DNA of 64,000 bases from assembly GCA_963783095.1 (NCBI GenBank), contig CAWAMR010000002.1:1178001-1242000 (forward strand), written 5' to 3'. The position numbers and the translations under genes are program-made. The stretch's first letter is position 1. The number at the start of each line of letters is the position of its first letter. The notes beneath the pieces were generated by a model, which was not told the DNA's origin, did not search any database, and saw only the letters and a list, made by a program, of their open reading frames with translations. Source of the stretch: CAWAMR01 sp963783095. GTDB taxonomy: Bacteria > Planctomycetota > Planctomycetia > Gemmatales > Gemmataceae. Below are positions 9,145 through 18,957 of this stretch, one piece after another.

Positions 9145-9588
9145 TTATGATGTCGGGTTCGCCGGCCGAAAGCCGCAGGATTCGTAGAGAGGTCGAAGGC
9201 TCTCCTTGCTGGTGAGCATGACGTATGGCACGTTGAGCCGATACGCCGCGTTGAGCGCGGCCTTGATGAGGGCAGTGGCTGCGCCGGAGCCTTGCGCAGC
9301 GGGATGAACGACCACATAATCGATCTGCCAGTTCACCAGCGCCGAGATCAACAACAAGCCCAGCACCTGACCTTCCGGATTGCGGTACATTGCCACATAA
9401 CGAACATTCGGCCAGATCGCCAGAAACTTGCTGCGCGTGCGGAAATGATCGCTGACCATCGTCCAGAGCGCTGTACATGCCGGTTCATCGGCGAGAAATT
9501 CCTGCACCGATAGCACCTGGACCGGCAGATGAATCAGCTGCTCCACCGTCGGCGTGCAGATATAGTAAAGATTCTTCTCGGGGTTCAT
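9145..9588 (-). CDS. GNAT-family N-acetyltransferase
   Basis: 147 residues. Expected to transfer an acyl group from acetyl-CoA to an amine. Motif A is visible near 95-115: a strand IDYVVVHPAAQGSGAAT with the pyrophosphate-binding Q-G-S-G-A turn, followed by the helix ALIKAALNAA. The C-terminal strand and helix (VPYVMLTSKESLRPLYESCG, then FRP) are the usual end of a GNAT domain. Substrate unknown. It stands alone, convergent with the preceding hypothetical gene. Confidence 0.88.
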   Translation of the reverse strand: MNPEKNLYYICTPTVEQLIHLPVQVLSVQEFLADEPACTALWTMVSDHFRTRSKFLAIWPNVRYVAMYRNPEGQVLGLLLISALVNWQIDYVVVHPAAQGSGAATALIKAALNAAYRLNVPYVMLTSKESLRPLYESCGFRPANPTS

Positions 9589-9607
9589 CTCCAGTTCCCC
9601 CTATTAC

Positions 9608-9783
9608 CAGAACTTTGCACAAAAACTCCAAATCCCAATTCTCAAAATACAAACAAATCCCAAATCTCAAAAGCAGACCAAACGCAAACCTTGCAATAGA
9701 TTCGTTTAGGATTTTTCTCCTCGTTTTGATCTTGGAATTTGTTTGTATTTTGGTGCTTGGGATTTGGAGTTTTTATGCAAAGC
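9608..9783. repeat. long inverted repeat between GNAT and ABC genes
   Basis: Arms of about 50 bp (9608-9660 and 9731-9783), reading CTTTGCACAAAAACTCCAAA inward from one side and its near complement from the other. AT-rich, non-coding, lying directly at the 3' end of the ABC permease gene, where it may end that transcript. Confidence 0.7.
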
Positions 9784-9784
9784 C

Positions 9785-10851
9785 CTAGCGCCAGCGGAAG
9801 TAGCGCAGTGCGATCGCAAATGATACGCCGCCCCAAAGCACCAGGATCAATATCTGCGACCACGCTGCTGTCAGGGATTGTCCTTCCAGCATCACCTTTC
9901 TTAACGCATCATTCAGCGCTGTCAACGGCAATGCCTCGATCATCGGCTGCATCGCTTCGGGAAATCGATCGTGGGAGAAAAACACTCCGGAAACGACGTA
10001 CATTGGCAACATTACCAGGTTCATCAGGCCGGAGACTGTTTCGATTGTCTTGGCCCGGCAAGCCACCAGTAGTCCAACTCCGGCGAACGAAATCCCTCCT
10101 AACAGAACAATCGAAAAAGCGCGAGAATATTCCCTTGCACATGAACGTCAAAGACCAGATTTCCAAACAACAACAGCAAGGAAACTTCGGGGATCGTGAA
10201 AAGGAGCCTGCTAATCATGATGCTCAACAGGAAATCGCTTCGCTTCATTGGCGTAGCGATGAAACGCTTCAGCAACTTACGCACGCGCATATCCACGATC
10301 ACGAAGCCGACTCCGAACAACCCGCCGCCCATCAGATTCATCCCGACCATCCCTGGAATCAGGAAATCGATGTAGCGTGAGCCGGCCTCCTTGAGGTGTT
10401 CGTCGCGAATGGATAACGGGTGATTCTCGGTCTGGTTTCGCAGCAGAACGGCTTCAAAGGCGTTCCGCGCCAGAACGCTTTCCGAACGATTCACCTCTTC
10501 CCAGACGACATATTCAAACCCGCCGGACGCTGACGCAGCGATCGTCGCGACCAGATCGGTTTTGCCGGAACTGAGCTTCTTCTTCCAGGAATCGTCACCC
10601 ACGATCGCGACGACCATTTTGGAATCCTTCTCAAGGATTTCTTTTAATTTTTGAGTTTGCTCAACGGTCTGCGGTGTTTCAAGCAAGTCGATTCGGACTC
10701 GTTCCACCGGGCGTTCCCGGAATGCGATGCCCAGGGCCACCGCCATCAGAAGCGGGAACCCGTACACCCAAAAAACCGCGGCCGGCTCGCGGTAGAATTC
10801 GCGGAAGCGAGACAGGCTCAACTGGAACAATGCCGAGGATGGAAGCCTCAT
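9785..10851 (-). CDS. ABC-2 type exporter permease (one frameshift)
   Basis: About 356 residues when read across a lost base near 10116 (the run of T before CGATTG). Residues 1-250 and the remainder join smoothly. Topology: N-terminal amphipathic region and first membrane helix (VFWVYGFPLLMAVALGI), a large extracytoplasmic loop (about 50-160), then five membrane helices (IPGMVGMNLMGGGLFGVGFV, the MISRLLFTI region and others), as in the ABC-2 permeases of NatB/YhgE type. The start codon overlaps the ATPase stop in an ATGA, so the two are translationally coupled. Cargo unknown: lipid, drug or polymer export are possible. Confidence 0.85.
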
Positions 10852-11797
10852 TTGGAGTTCATCTCCTCATCGCGCAAATGCCGGCCGGTCAAGGTCACGA
10901 AAACGTCCTCAAGCGTCGCATGTCGAGTGGTCAGCGCGGCGAACTCCTTGCCCGTTTGTTGCAGATGATTCATGAGCGCCGGCAAGGCCAGATGAGGCTG
11001 ACCTACCGAAAGGCTGAACTGTCCATTCTCGAAGCGAACCGATTCAACGGAAGGGAGTCTGGCAAACTCGTCCTTGTCGGGCGGCGCTGAGCTTCCCTCG
11101 GCAAGTCGAAAGTCAATGATATGCTCGCCGCCGAGGCGAGATCAGTTCGCGCGGTGTGCCGATGGCGATAATCTTGCCGTGGTCCACAATAGCGACGCGA
11201 TCGCACAGCCGTTCCGCTTCATCCATGTAGTGGGTGGTGAGCAAGACGGTGCGATTCGTCGATCGGAAGGTATGGATGACCTCCCAGAGTTGTCGTCGGG
11301 ACTGCGGGTCGAGTCCGGTTGTAGGTTCATCCAGGAACAACAATTCCGGATCGCCTACCAGGGCGCACGCGACCGCAAGTCTTTGTTTTTGTCCGCCGGA
11401 GAGTTTGCCGACGAACGAACGCATTTTTTCTTCGAGCGATACTCTGCCGATGGCCTGCTCGGGCGTCAAACCGGCGGGATAAAAGCTGCGGAAAAGCGTG
11501 ACGGTTTCGCGAACGGTGAGTTTGTCGGTGAGTTGAGTTTCTTGCAGCGAGATACCGATTCGGCGGCGAATGCCGGCATCATCCCGCCCCCGGCGCAGCC
11601 CGAGAACTTCGACCTCACCGAGGTGGCATCGAGCAGACCTTCGAGAATCTCCATGGTGGTCGTCTTGCCGGCACCGTTGGGTCCGAGAAGACCAAACCGC
11701 CGACCGCGATACTGAGATCGATACCGCACACGGCATCGACCGGAGGGCGCACGTCATATCGCTTGTGAAGATTCGTACATTGAATGGCTGGAGGCAT
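10848..11797 (-). CDS. ABC-2 exporter ATPase (three frameshifts)
   Basis: About 315 residues once three breaks (near 11700, 11630 and 11135) are bridged. Every conserved piece is present: start MPPAIQCTNLHKRYD, Walker A GLLGPNGAGKTTT, Q-loop GISLQETQLTD, signature KLSGGQKQRLA, Walker B LLFLDEPTTGLD, H-loop TTHYMDEAE, and the C-terminal exporter-type tail ending in LEDVFVTLTGRHL. It overlaps the permease start by four bases (ATGA). Three breaks in 950 bp with full conservation around each suggest sequencing errors rather than decay. Confidence 0.85.
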
Positions 11798-11907
11798 GTT
11801 CTTATTTTATGGAATCGCAAGGCGTTTCGAGGAGATGATAAGGATCCATCCATAATACGGCGGAAGGTTGGCCGAATTGCTTTGCACAAAAAAATAAGGT
11901 AACTGCA

Positions 11908-12699
11908 ATGCACCCTAAACGCGACTTTTCCTGCATAATCGCACTGTTTCTTGGCCTGGCGGCTGCTACCGGCACGCTTGCCGATGAGCCGGCGAAGGCG
12001 AAGGCCAAGGATCTGCAGGTTCTCTTCGTCGGCAACAGCCAGATCTATTACAACGATCTGCCACGCATGGTCGAGGCGATCGCCGAGTCAGCGCCCGAGG
12101 ATCGGCCGGGTATCAAAGCGGATCGGTTCGTTTCGGGCGGCGCGAGCCTGGATCGCCTGTGGAATGCAGGTGCCGGCAAAGGTACCGCTCGTGCCAAAAT
12201 CGTTGAGAAAAAGTGGGACTTCGTCATCCTACAGGAGATTTACAACGTCAAGCCGGAGTCGATCAACAAGTATGCGCCGCTTTTCCACGAATTGATTCAA
12301 AAGAACGGATCGCGAACCGTGCTTCTCTCAACTGCGAGCATTAGTGGGATGTACCCGAAGGGTTTCGAGGAACTGCACGACATGCACATCGCCCTTGGGA
12401 AAAAGTTGCAAGTACCTGTCGCCGCTGCCGGCAAGGCGTGGCTAACCTTCTGGGGCGACCAGCCGACGCAAGAGCAACGCCTGTACTCTATGACCCCGAT
12501 AAGGCGAATCCTGGTAAGAAGGCTCGTACATCTATGCCTGCACTCTCTATGCGATCTTGACCGGACAAAGCCCGGTGGGGCTGACCCATCGCCTGCCGAA
12601 ACAACCGGAGGACACGATCACCGCGGCAGAGGCCAAGCAGTTCCAGGAAGCGGCCTGGAAGATACATCAGGATGTCAATCCGGCGAACCCCGAAAGTAA
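11908..12699 (+). CDS. secreted SGNH-hydrolase-like protein (frameshifts)
   Basis: Begins with a signal peptide (CIIALFLGLAAATGTLA, then DEP). Motifs of SGNH esterases follow: block I VLFVGNSQIYYNDL with Ser in GNS, block II SGGASLDRLW, block III WDFVILQEIYN. Near 12490 and again near 12525 the frame slips. The other frames carry LYDPDKANPGKK and SYIYACTLYAILTGQSPVGL, equivalent to the block V region, and then a C-terminal helix to about 12710. The frame that opens at 11908 ends at 12699. Likely a periplasmic or surface esterase; substrate unknown. The gene is divergent from the ABC ATPase with about 110 bp between. Confidence 0.7.
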   Translation: MHPKRDFSCIIALFLGLAAATGTLADEPAKAKAKDLQVLFVGNSQIYYNDLPRMVEAIAESAPEDRPGIKADRFVSGGASLDRLWNAGAGKGTARAKIVEKKWDFVILQEIYNVKPESINKYAPLFHELIQKNGSRTVLLSTASISGMYPKGFEELHDMHIALGKKLQVPVAAAGKAWLTFWGDQPTQEQRLYSMTPIRRILVRRLVHLCLHSLCDLDRTKPGGADPSPAETTGGHDHRGRGQAVPGSGLEDTSGCQSGEPRK

Positions 12700-12756
12700 T
12701 AACGCTATTCTACTTCTTTTCAGATTGCTTCTCGATGAAATCCAGAGATTGCCTGA

Positions 12757-13443
12757 TTACTCTTTTCCCTCACGTCCCCGAACCACCGCGGCAATCGCCT
12801 CCGCGCTGATTTCTTCGCCCAATAGAAATGAGTTCAAGACCATGTCGTAATCGTGAATTTCATCGGCTTTGCGCCGGAAGTACTGCATCAAAAAGCCTTT
12901 GCGTTTCTCGTCTCTTTCTCGAACCTGGTTCGTTGCCTCCTGATGAGTCCAGCGCATCCATTGCATCATGTAGGCAATCCGTTCTTCCAGTGGGGCAACG
13001 ATTCGCAAATGCAACGTGGTTTCCCTGGGCAACAGGAGCCGGCACCCCGTCCCACCAGGTACCCGGCCTCGCGCGAGCTAATGTCAGAATGAGGCGGGGT
13101 AAGCTCTCCCAGCTCGATTCCCGGTATGATGATCTTCTCTTGATGAAGACGTTCGAGTTGGCGTCGGCCCAGGCCGAAGCCGTCGGCGGGACATCGGACA
13201 GAACATGCGTCCGGGCCGATTCATTGGCCCCCAGAAATTCGAGTAATTCCTGCGTATAAACCTGCCAACCCAATTTCTTACCAACCCGTCTGGCAATACT
13301 CGCTCCCCGCGTCCGGACTCGCGACTAATCGCGATCGCCAGACCCAACGGAGCTTCAAGAATGGTTGTGGAATCCACATCACCCCGATTTCCATGCAGGG
13401 GTGGTTCAAGCAGATCGCTGCCGCCGCGTGAGGGATGAATCAA
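12757..13443 (-). CDS. cytidylate-kinase-like family protein (frameshifts)
   Basis: Assembled over three breaks: LGLAIAISRESGRG (P-loop strand region), KKLGWQVYTQELLEFLGANE (helix after the P-loop), then GYLVGRGAGFLL joining PRETTLHLRIVAPLEERIAY and MQYFRRKADEIHDYDMVLN. This order is that of the cytidylate-kinase-like P-loop family common in environmental bacteria. A TTG at 13443 with a perfect AAGGAGG eight bases upstream is the likely start. Breaks near 13325, 13120 and 13045. Whether it acts on CMP is not shown. Confidence 0.7.
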
Positions 13444-13621
13444 GGGTATGTCCTCCTTGCCAGAGTGCTGGTATACACCTATTTGTGGAACACATATTGA
13501 AGATTTGCAAATGGAATGCCGTACAAGCAAAAAGAAAACGGATCGTTACGATGATCGTCGTTTGATTCCACGGTGGTTGATTCCGAATCGAAAAAGACGG
13601 TGATCATACTTGGTGCGGTCT

Positions 13622-13850
13622 AAAGTGACACAATATCGCGTGAAAGCATACTTTCATCGTTTGCCGCTCCGCGGCGAACGTCTTCTCTTGCCGCTCCGCG
13701 GCGTTAAACTACCACCGTCAGAAGGCTTTGCATCTAAATGATAGGCTTTCTGATCGAGGCGAGTTTGGCCGCGGAGCGGCAAGGCCAAGACGTTCGCCGC
13801 GGAGCGGCAAACGATGATGGTTGTACTCGTTGCGAATTGTGTCATTTCAG
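13622..13850. repeat. palindromic dispersed repeat, family A copy 1
   Basis: Inner arms at 13655-13705 and 13768-13815 carry the word TTTGCCGCTCCGCGGC twice on each side in opposite orientation. Outer arms near 13622-13635 and 13836-13850 (AAGTGACACAAT against ATTGTGTCATTT) extend the symmetry. A related copy lies at 55879-56060 between the two sigma factor genes, sharing the right end up to CGCAGTATA. Non-coding. Probably a non-autonomous mobile element. Confidence 0.75.
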
Positions 13851-13900
13851 GCTGTTCGCAGTATATCCTCTAACTTGGCGGAAATCCGAGAAAGCTAGGC

Positions 13901-15089
13901 TTATGATTTCTCTATCCGCGGTAATTGCGGCGGAAGCGCTTCGATGTACTTTTCAGCGGCCCCTGTATTAAAAACGAGCACCTCTTCATCAGCCAACACC
14001 TGCCCGGTATGAATCAGTTGTTCGAGGACATCGAAGCAGATGGCCGTTTCCGGGCAAATACGAATCCCCTCCGCACTCCCCGAGCGGATCATCCACTCGG
14101 CGATTTTTGTTTCCCGACCGGTTGCGGCCAAACCACCGCTTTCCCGAATCGCGTCCAGAATCATGAAGTCGCCGGCAGCCACCGGCACGCGCAAGCCGCT
14201 GGCCACCGTTTTCGCGTTCGGAAACAACTCGGCAAAACGCTCACCCGACCGAAAGCGCGAACGATCGGAGCGCATCCTTCCGCCTGACAACTGATGAGCC
14301 GGGGCATCTTTGCCGATTTCAACCAACCCAGCTCCTTCAGTTCCTGAAAGGCTTTCCACATCCCGATCAATCCCGTCCCTCCCCCGGTAGGATAAAGGAT
14401 CACGTCCGGGAGCTGCCAGCCCAGTTGCTCGGCGATTTCCAGCCCCATCGTTTTTTTGCCTTCCAGACGATAAGGCTCCTTCAACGTAGACAGATCAAAC
14501 CAGCCCATCTTGTCGATGCCGTCACGGACAATCTTGCCGCAATCGTTGATTAAGCCGTTGACGCGGTAAGCCCTCGCTCCAAACTGGTAGACCTCCATCT
14601 GATTCACGCCAGGGGTATCTTCGGGCATATAGACGTATACTTCCATCCCCGCACGCGCCCGTAGGCCGCCGCTGCACCGCCGGCATTGCCGGCCGTGGGA
14701 GGCAATTTCCGGATTCCCAGCCACTTCGCCATGCTGATCGCCGTCGTCATTCCCCGTGCCTTGAAGCTCCCCGTCGGCAGCTGCGATTCATCCTTCACCA
14801 GCAATCGTTTCAAGCCAAGAATCGAGCCGAGTCGGGGACAATCCAGGAGGGGCGTCATGCCTTCACCCAGGGAAGTCGGCTCCACATCGAGCGGCAACGG
14901 CAGCAACTCCCGGTAGCGCCAGAGCGTCGGAGGCCGGCGAGCAATGACAGCGGGAGTTACTGCCGCCCGAATCGCAGCAAGATCGTAGCGTACCCAGATG
15001 GGTCTATCAGCGTGGAGGCCATGAATTTGCCCGAAGGGTAAATGCGTACCATCAATGGCTGCTTCGAGATGGGTAACGAAGTTTGTCAT
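13901..15089 (-). CDS. thrC: threonine synthase (two frameshifts)
   Basis: About 395 residues across breaks near 14680 and 14245. Converts O-phosphohomoserine to threonine with pyridoxal phosphate. The PLP lysine is in LPTGSFKARGM (near residue 110). The phosphate-binding glycine loop is in DVILYPTGGGTGLIGMWKAF. The middle portion AYGARAGMEVYVYMPEDTPG and the C-terminal VPVAAGDFMILDAIRESGG are typical of the family. The start MTNFVTH at 15089 leads into an N-terminal region with LGEGMTPLL. It stands alone with no other threonine-pathway gene next to it. Confidence 0.88.
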
Positions 15090-15479
15090 GTCACCGTGCT
15101 GGAGTTACTGGCTTGTAATCGTCGGATGGTATTTGTAGCAAAAAACGTCGAAAGATGGGCAGAAGACGCGCGTTGTGGACCGCACTCATCAGGAGTATCA
15201 TAGAATTCGGTTGAGGATGAATTCTGAGCGTCATCGGGAGTTTGACGGGAAAAGGAGGAAGGGCCAATATGGTTATTTACTCGCTTATCGTCTTCCCAAT
15301 TCTTTTCGGATGAGACGTTGAATGGGTACATCCGACAGCACGAGCTAAACTGGGGGACTCAAGTTTGCAAGCTCCTTTCAGGGCTAACAGATGAGCAAAT
15401 CGATTCTCTCGGAGGCTATCGCGTCTTTCGTCCTGACCGCAGGGTTTGGCACGAAGAAACGCCCGCGATACCGGTTGGT
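15090..15479. other. intergenic region, no supported gene
   Basis: About 390 bp between thrC and the large hypothetical gene. Short open frames on both strands lack ribosome binding sites and family features. The thrC promoter should lie here. I see no hairpin or repeat. Confidence 0.5.
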
Positions 15480-17870
15480 TTAGCCAAGAATCCCGATTGC
15501 ACCGGAAGAGCTAGCCCAGCAGAAACGCCTGCTGTGTTCTGTGGCCTTTGACGCCCGTTTGATTGGGTGCCTATCGCCATGCCAGCGCAATTCAACCGAA
15601 CGGGTGCCCGTTTCCACTTGCAGGGTTTGCGAGGGCGATTTCGCCGCGATGAAATCGGGGATGGCGCGCAGGCAGGCATCCAGAAACACCAATTCCTCCG
15701 CGGTGGGTGAGCGCGGCGTACGGCGCGGTTCGATCCGCATTACCGCCGGCCACGCTTCCGGCGTCGCGATCGGCCAGCCCAGGCGTTCGATCAATTGCAG
15801 ATCGACCGCCGCCATGATCTGCGCTTCGTCGTAGCAAACCGCCAGCGAACGATTCCCTACGGGCGAGGAATGCCCGCTGAGTACCGCGCTCGTTGTCGCC
15901 CAATCGTCGTAGATGCACAGTCCCAATTGAACGCCGGTCCGCCCCAGCACGATGGCATAACGCGTCCCCATGCGCGGATCGTCACAGCAGATTTCGATCG
16001 GCACCTCACCCGGCACGCCACTCCACGGCGCACTCTGGAAGTAATACTCCGCCGCTTCGAAGAACGATTCCATTTGTGCACGCGTCACACCTTTTCCGTC
16101 GGCGATCGCACACTTCTCCGACCCGTCAAAGCTCCGTGCCAAACGCAAGCAGAAATCGTTGAATTCGCTCATTTCATCGACCAGCCGGCAGGCGACGCCG
16201 GCAGCCTCCAGCCGTGGCCGAAGGTAGTCGAAACAGTTCGAATCAGAGACCTCGACTGCCCGGGGCCGTTGCGCTGAACCGCCAGCCGGCCGAGCCATCG
16301 TTCGGACGAGAAACTCCAGCAGCATCTCCGGTGTGGGATCGCCGGGCGCGTGGGAAGTCGCCAGAGCAACCGAACGCGACCTGTTCAGCACGAGCATCGA
16401 CCACGGCCGGTACGGCGCTTCGCGTTCGTCCGCAACCCATGCCGGCGAGCGGAAGAAGTCGATCTGCCAGACAGATTCGGATTGGGGGAACTCTCGGACT
16501 TTCACATTTTCGACGGGAGGCAAGGCGCGTTTATCGAGTTCGCGGCACATCGCTCCAAGCAGTTCACCAACCGGCTGAGGATCGTTTTCGTAGCGGCAGC
16601 GGATGCCGATTTCCGAGAGTAACGGCTGCCAGGCGTCATAGAAATCGCGCCGGCACACGACCAGCGTCGATGGCCGCGCCGGGTCGCCGTCATTCGGACT
16701 GAGGAAGGACTGGATCATCTCATTCCAGACGACGGTTTCGGTCAATGTCCGATCAATGACGGTTATCACCCTGATTTCCTGTCCGTCGACATTGGCCACG
16801 CCGAGCATCCACAGGGGCGACTTTTCGCCTTGCGGGTTGTCCCGCGATTCGTCCGGCTTGCGCATCAAACCGACTTGCCAGGTCTCGCGGCGCAATGGCA
16901 ATGCGCGTAGTTCGTCCCGAGGGAAACGGCGCGGCAAATCGGCTGCATCGGTGCCTGCGAGTGGGACTTTGAGAACTCGCCGAGCCCACGTCGCAGCGCC
17001 CGGCACCCCGCGCCATGCAGGCAAGAATAGCCGGGCACAGCCAAATGCCCGCTCGACGTCTCCCGAGTCAAAGCGCACTTCGCGGCCCGCATCGACGACT
17101 TTGCCCCCGAGCAGGTAGTCTTCAAATCCCGGTTCGAGGTGGTCGGCCTCGACCAGCAGGCGCTGGGTCTCGTCCGTGTCGCCATGCAGGCGAAAGGCCG
17201 CGAGCGCCTGAGCAAACCGCCAGATGCCGGAAGGGTCGTCGTGCTGCCGCAGCAGTTTGTCGAGTTCATCGAACGAACCTAATTGAAACAAGCTCGACGC
17301 CAGCCAGTAGCGTGAAAAATAGGGATCGCGGTGATCCAGTTTGAATATTTCGCGAAACGAGTCCGCGGCCCGCTTGAAATCGCTGGATTCCCAGTATCGC
17401 CGTGCCGATTGGAAGCGGATCATCAGATCGGCTTTTTTCGCGGTTTCTTTCGACGCGACGCGAGCCTTCTTTTGTTTCGCTTTCACGGCAGATCTTTCAC
17501 GGGATCTTTTTGCATTTCGGGTGGCCGGATTGTCGAGGCGTTGTGATCGCTGCGAATTGTCGAGGCGTTGCGATCGCTGTGACTGGTACTCTTGAATCTG
17601 CCGGGCGAGTGGATGGTCGCTTGCGAAATGCAGGTGAGTAATCGACGCGACAACAATGTTCTTTCCGCCGTTTAGTCCGATGCCGCACGCAATACCACCC
17701 TCGTCTCCCAGATACAGCAACGAATCGATCTTCACGGCCTCGTTCGCTTTGATGTCGGTCCCTTGGCTGCGAAGCGATTGCGCGAGCGACGGCGTGGCGT
17801 AAGCTCTTATCGGAAGATGTTGTTTCAATGCCTCGATCAATTCATGGACTTCTCTTTCGTCGTCGATCAT
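15480..17870 (-). CDS. large conserved hypothetical with two similar C-terminal modules
   Basis: 796 residues from MIDDEREVHELIEALKQHL. An earlier in-frame start at 17996 would add a sequence with no support. Regions: an alpha/beta N-terminal domain (1-100); a low-complexity linker with a duplicated SQRSQRLDN, visible in DNA as two near-identical 24-bp units; a TPR-like helical part (about 150-270); then two comparable modules, each with an aromatic strand (WQVGLMRKP / WQIDFFRSP), a region on loss of authority over 'values' such as RPSTLVVCRR and RPRAVEVSDS, and a 'GI/GVxCR' turn. Signal peptide absent. Function unknown; the modules resemble plant-like uncharacterised domains seen in planctomycetes, but I cannot name them. 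Confidence 0.8.
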   Translation of the reverse strand: MIDDEREVHELIEALKQHLPIRAYATPSLAQSLRSQGTDIKANEAVKIDSLLYLGDEGGIACGIGLNGGKNIVVASITHLHFASDHPLARQIQEYQSQRSQRLDNSQRSQRLDNPATRNAKRSRERSAVKAKQKKARVASKETAKKADLMIRFQSARRYWESSDFKRAADSFREIFKLDHRDPYFSRYWLASSLFQLGSFDELDKLLRQHDDPSGIWRFAQALAAFRLHGDTDETQRLLVEADHLEPGFEDYLLGGKVVDAGREVRFDSGDVERAFGCARLFLPAWRGVPGAATWARRVLKVPLAGTDAADLPRRFPRDELRALPLRRETWQVGLMRKPDESRDNPQGEKSPLWMLGVANVDGQEIRVITVIDRTLTETVVWNEMIQSFLSPNDGDPARPSTLVVCRRDFYDAWQPLLSEIGIRCRYENDPQPVGELLGAMCRELDKRALPPVENVKVREFPQSESVWQIDFFRSPAWVADEREAPYRPWSMLVLNRSRSVALATSHAPGDPTPEMLLEFLVRTMARPAGGSAQRPRAVEVSDSNCFDYLRPRLEAAGVACRLVDEMSEFNDFCLRLARSFDGSEKCAIADGKGVTRAQMESFFEAAEYYFQSAPWSGVPGEVPIEICCDDPRMGTRYAIVLGRTGVQLGLCIYDDWATTSAVLSGHSSPVGNRSLAVCYDEAQIMAAVDLQLIERLGWPIATPEAWPAVMRIEPRRTPRSPTAEELVFLDACLRAIPDFIAAKSPSQTLQVETGTRSVELRWHGDRHPIKRASKATEHSRRFCWASSSGAIGILG

Positions 17871-17979
17871 GATTCGTACTCCGTTACGTTTGATGGGTTG
17901 GGATGCATTATATGGAGACGGGTGAATCTTGAACATATGTTTGGCCGGAACTCCATTCAGGCCGACTAAGTTGCATGAT

Positions 17980-18268
17980 CGCCCCCAGTTATACACATCT
18001 GCTTTTCAGGGTGTGGAGCCGGGAAGCCGCGACTCGGAGCATCGCGTCGGACGACTGATACCCAAAGGAACACCTTCCTCGCGATGCGTAGAGGAGCGCT
18101 TTTTCGCAATGATCCCATCCCAATTCGAGGCGCTCGGGAAATGGTTGCAGGTCAAGCGCTCCTCTACGCATCGCGAATCAGGTTTTCAACGGTCCAAGCG
18201 TCTCGACGCGATGCTCCGAGTCGCGGCTTCCCGGTTCGCCGGCAACACTTGTGTATAACGATGGGGCG
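17980..18268. repeat. 290-bp nested palindrome
   Basis: Three nested pairs of arms: outer 17980-17998 with 18251-18268 (CCCCAGTTATACACAT type), middle 18018-18049 with 18204-18234 (GGGAAGCCGCGACTCGGAGC), inner 18080-18100 with 18155-18175 (CGCGATGCGTAGAGGAGCGC). Together they make one imperfect hairpin of nearly 290 bases. Non-coding. No target duplication was found. It probably represents a non-autonomous mobile or regulatory element just upstream of the large hypothetical gene. Confidence 0.8.
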
Positions 18269-18270
18269 TC

Positions 18271-18544
18271 TCGCGCGCGACGCTTATGCCACGAGACTAA
18301 TCAATACATGTGCTGTGTTGCTACTGTCCTGTCGTCGACTTTTTTCACTATTTTAGCCAGCCGACCTTTTCTCTGAAATTAGTATAGTATACAATTGATT
18401 AGTTATGAGCGTTTTGCCCGAGTCGGCCCAGGCGATGCGTTGAAAGTTCCGAGTCCCAAGAACCTCGATCTAAACTCAACACCTTGGGAGAATTTCTCCC
18501 TTATCGCTCATTCTGGGCGGCTTTGCAATCATGTGTAGGGTTAA
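18271..18544. other. AT-richer intergenic region
   Basis: No supported gene. The segment 18375-18400 (TTAGTATAGTATACAATTGA) is the most AT-rich stretch around and could hold promoter elements, but no clear -35/-10 pair leads to a gene. The rest shows nothing I can assign. Confidence 0.35.
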
Positions 18545-18690
18545 GGCCACAGGCGAGCGTCGCGGCGTAAGCGCGACGTGGCTGCCAGTGCCAGTACGCT
18601 CGCTTTTTTCTCTGAGTCGAACTTGTTGACAGCGGATCTGCGCACCGGCGGTGGCAGCCACGTCGCGCTTACGCCGCGACGCTCGCCTCC
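18545..18690. repeat. inverted repeat
   Basis: Arms at about 18545-18584 and 18651-18692 are reverse complements (GGCGAGCGTCGCGGCGTAAG, then CGCGACGTGGCTGCC). Spacer about 65 bp. Non-coding dispersed-repeat type. Confidence 0.7.
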
Positions 18691-18710
18691 GGCTTTAACA
18701 CGACAACTGG

Positions 18711-18905
18711 TAGGGCGGGTCGAGGCTTTGCGAGGCCCGCCTTGGACTGCTTGTAGGGCGGGTCGAGGCTTTGCGAGGCCCGCCTTGGACAACTCTCGGC
18801 TCACGGCGGGCCTACTGCTTGTAGGGCGGGTCGAGGCCTTGCGAGGCCCGCCTTGGACAACTCTCGGCGCATGGCGGGCCTCGCAAGGCCTCGACCCGCC
18901 CTACA
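18711..18905. repeat. tandem self-complementary repeats
   Basis: Three direct units begin at 18711, 18754 and 18822. Each reads TAGGGCGGGTCGAGGC and then TTGCGAGGCCCGCC, so each folds on itself. A fourth unit in opposite orientation ends at 18905 (CTCGACCCGCCCTA). The last direct and the inverted unit pair over about 30 bp. It ends 50 bp upstream of the HTH gene, so it may affect its transcription. Confidence 0.75.
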
Positions 18906-18957
18906 GCATGATCGGCCCAACGACTAACCTCACTTTTCCGAAAAAGGAGAATCACCC

